Assembly (NCBI GenBank): GCA_030066475.1
Contig: JASJBO010000367.1
Span: 1 to 7,236, forward strand
Direction of reading: 5' to 3'
Source of the DNA: Myxococcota bacterium
GTDB lineage: Bacteria; Myxococcota_A; UBA9160; PR03
Length of the DNA: 7,236 nt
Every line of letters begins with the position of its first letter. Position 1 is the first letter of the stretch. Of this stretch, positions 5,819 to 7,236 are shown in pieces. The position numbers and the translations under genes were made by a program. The notes beneath the pieces are model-generated. The model saw only the letters and a program-made list of their open reading frames with translations, had not been told where the DNA came from and searched no databases.

Positions 5819-6988
5819 TCAGTCGAGCCCGTAGAGCGCCGCGGCGTTGTCGTGGAGGATCTTGCGCTGCGTCGCCTCGGGCAGGTCGCCCAGCACATCG
5901 TCCGCGTACTCGCTGGGGCGCCGCGACAGCCCGTTCGACGGCCCGGGGTGCTGGCAGGTGGGGTGCGGGAAGTCGGTCTCCCAGAGCAGGTTGTCGCCGA
6001 GCTGCTCGATGGCCGGGTGCAGGCTCTTGTTCTCGAACCAGAAGCAGGCCCAGATCTGACGCTTGAAGTACTCGCTCGGCAGCAGGTCCCACTCGGGGTG
6101 CTCCTTCGCGACCTGTCCGTTGGTCCACTGCCAGTCGCAGGCCTCGAGGAAGGAGGGCACCCAGCCGACGCCGCTCTCCACCGACACCAGCTTGAGGTCG
6201 GGATGGCGGTGGCAGATGCCGCCGAAGACGAGGTCCGCGATGCAGTTCATGTTCTGCATGAAGATCGTGGACGAGGCCCGACCGAAGTTCGCCTTCACGC
6301 CGATGTTGGCGGTGTCGTTCATGAGGTCGTCGAAGCCACCCGACCCGATGTGGAAGCTGATGGGCAGGCCCGTCTCCTCGACGGCGCGCCAGAAGGGCTC
6401 CCAGTGCTTGTCGGCCAGGCGCGGCTGGCCGAAGGCCTGGGGCTCCGAGCAGGCCAGGATCGACTTGTGGCCGATCTCGAAGGCGCGCTCCACCTCCTTC
6501 ACCGAGGCCTCGACGTCCCAGAAGGGCATGGCGGCCACGGGCACGAGCCGGCGGGGATCCTCGCTGCACCACTCGACCAGGAAGTCGTTGTAGGCCTGCA
6601 CGCACTCGAGCATGAGCGCCGGCTCTCCGAGCTTGAGGAAGCCGCCGGAGCCAAAGCCGCCCACGTTCGGGTAGAGCACCTGCGCCCAGATCCCCTCGGA
6701 GTCCATGTACTCGAGGCGCGCCTTGGCGTCGTAGGCGCTCCGCGGGATGTCGTCGTAGCCGCTGCGACTCTCGGGGAAGGAGCCGTCGAAGCCGGCGGCC
6801 GTCACCCACCCCGGGCCGCCCACGAACTGGTCGCCGATGAGCCAGATGTCGCGACCGTCCACGCGCTTCACGTGCGGCACCCGGTCGCCCCACTTGCTCG
6901 AGACGCGCGAGGTCCAGACGTCGGCGGGCTCGGTGATGTGCGTGTCGACGTCGATCGCCCGGACCCTCTCGAGGATGCCTTCGCTCAC
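5819..6988 (-). CDS. Amidohydrolase family 2 (ACMSD-like TIM barrel metalloenzyme)
   Basis: A 389-residue cytoplasmic enzyme of the amidohydrolase_2 family, whose characterised members include metal-dependent decarboxylases and hydrolases related to aminocarboxymuconate-semialdehyde decarboxylase. The N-terminal strand reads AIDVDTHITEP (11-21), so the first metal site is D15-x-H17 rather than the common HxH. Other expected ligands or active-site residues are H213 in SFHIGSGG, E271 in SVESGVGW and D339 in ETDFPHP. The segment RLEYMDSEGIWAQVLYPN (91-108) is the usual strand-2 region. The frame is open further upstream to 7219, but that part overlaps the DUF3604 gene; GTG 6988 with AAGGAGA seven bases before it gives the family length. 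It lies between the DUF3604 protein (29-base gap) and the P450 (19-base gap). The reaction, hydrolytic or decarboxylating, cannot be told from sequence. Confidence 0.9.
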   Translation of the reverse strand: MSEGILERVRAIDVDTHITEPADVWTSRVSSKWGDRVPHVKRVDGRDIWLIGDQFVGGPGWVTAAGFDGSFPESRSGYDDIPRSAYDAKARLEYMDSEGIWAQVLYPNVGGFGSGGFLKLGEPALMLECVQAYNDFLVEWCSEDPRRLVPVAAMPFWDVEASVKEVERAFEIGHKSILACSEPQAFGQPRLADKHWEPFWRAVEETGLPISFHIGSGGFDDLMNDTANIGVKANFGRASSTIFMQNMNCIADLVFGGICHRHPDLKLVSVESGVGWVPSFLEACDWQWTNGQVAKEHPEWDLLPSEYFKRQIWACFWFENKSLHPAIEQLGDNLLWETDFPHPTCQHPGPSNGLSRRPSEYADDVLGDLPEATQRKILHDNAAALYGLD

Positions 6989-6994
6989 GGTCGC

Positions 6995-7001
6995 TCTCCT
7001 T
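6995..7001 (-). promoter_or_regulatory. Ribosome binding site deciding the amidohydrolase start
   Basis: AAGGAGA on the minus strand ends six to seven bases before GTG 6988. It lies in the short gap after the DUF3604 stop at 7018 and fixes the start against the long upstream extension. Confidence 0.75.
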
Positions 7002-7017
7002 GTCGTGCCTGGCGGTC

Positions 7018-7236
7018 TCAGCCACCCTCGTACCAGATCGGGGCGGTCCACAGCCGCTCCTGGATCGTAGTCGGTACCGAGGGGTCCGTGCACGCCGCGG
7101 GACGCTCTCCCTCGGGGAGCGACAGGCACTGTCGCTGGCTCCAGCGGCAGCTCGGGTTCTCGAGCACCCGCAGGTAGTAGACCGCGCGGCGGCCCGGATC
7201 GAAGTCGGGGTCGCGCCACACGGCGCAGAGCGAGTC
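7018..7236 (-). CDS. DUF3604 domain protein, C-terminal 72 residues (partial)
   Basis: The frame is open from the right edge to a TGA at 7018 and gives the last 72 residues of a longer protein. I recognise the DUF3604 C-terminus: SLCAVWRDPDFDPGRRAVYY, then LRVLENPSCRWS, then a variable Cys-containing loop, and the closing TIQERLWTAPIWYEGG. Family members are usually 600-700 residues, often exported, and are found beside oxidative catabolic genes in proteobacteria; no biochemical role is established to my knowledge. A GTG at 7221 would allow a 67-residue reading, but the frame is already family-like before it, so that is not the start. The amidohydrolase begins 29 bases downstream, so the two are probably cotranscribed, with this gene or an earlier one leading the operon. 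Confidence 0.85.
   Translation of the reverse strand, partial: DSLCAVWRDPDFDPGRRAVYYLRVLENPSCRWSQRQCLSLPEGERPAACTDPSVPTTIQERLWTAPIWYEGG

Noticed and set aside
5800..5898. 33-residue N-terminal extension of the P450
   Set aside because: It overlaps the amidohydrolase gene, is Arg/Ser/Thr-rich without P450 character, and lacks the good ribosome binding site found before GTG 5799.
5852..7177. 441-codon plus-strand frame opposite the amidohydrolase
   Set aside because: It is Val/Leu/Glu/His-biased antisense sequence with no motif. The opposite strand has clear amidohydrolase and DUF3604 motifs.
6989..7219. 77-residue N-terminal extension of the amidohydrolase
   Set aside because: It overlaps the DUF3604 C-terminus in another frame, and the ribosome binding site at 6995-7001 serves GTG 6988, which gives the family length.

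Overview
The window is a high-GC bacterial chromosomal segment. It carries an acyl-CoA ligase, an aldolase-like TIM-barrel amidohydrolase, a P450, a short-chain dehydrogenase and a methyltransferase, with the end of an insertion sequence at the left edge. The gene content (DUF3604 protein, amidohydrolase_2, soluble P450), the GTG starts and the exported glycine-zipper protein suggest an environmental Gram-negative with a broad catabolic repertoire, perhaps of the Myxococcota, deltaproteobacterial or gammaproteobacterial kind. This assignment is inference; nothing in the window fixes the taxon.

Layout. Positions 1-599: the 5' end of an IS5-type insertion sequence on the minus strand, with its transposase running off the left edge and its terminal repeat ending near 595, followed by CTAG. 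Positions 665-2359 (+): a complete AMP-forming acyl-CoA synthetase with a strong ribosome binding site, starting about 66 bases from the IS edge. Positions 2360-2413: a nested inverted repeat between convergent genes. Positions 2421-3218 (-): a SAM-dependent methyltransferase. Positions 3312-3668 (-): a small exported protein with two glycine zippers and a tetrad acidic repeat, which I do not recognise. Positions 3810-7236 (-): four tightly packed genes read right to left, DUF3604 protein (C-terminus only), amidohydrolase, P450 and SDR. The gaps are 29 and 19 bases, then an 8-base overlap, so this is very probably one transcription unit whose promoter lies beyond the right edge.

How the genes may work together (inference). 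The P450 could hydroxylate a hydrophobic substrate, the SDR could oxidise the alcohol, the amidohydrolase could cleave or decarboxylate a product, and the ligase could activate a carboxylate as a CoA thioester. This is a plausible catabolic set for a terpenoid, steroid or aromatic compound. The sequence does not identify the substrate, and the ligase and methyltransferase may be unrelated neighbours. I found no RNA gene, CRISPR array or phage gene. The most unusual item is the small glycine-zipper protein. The rest are recognisable families in a possibly uncharacterised combination.
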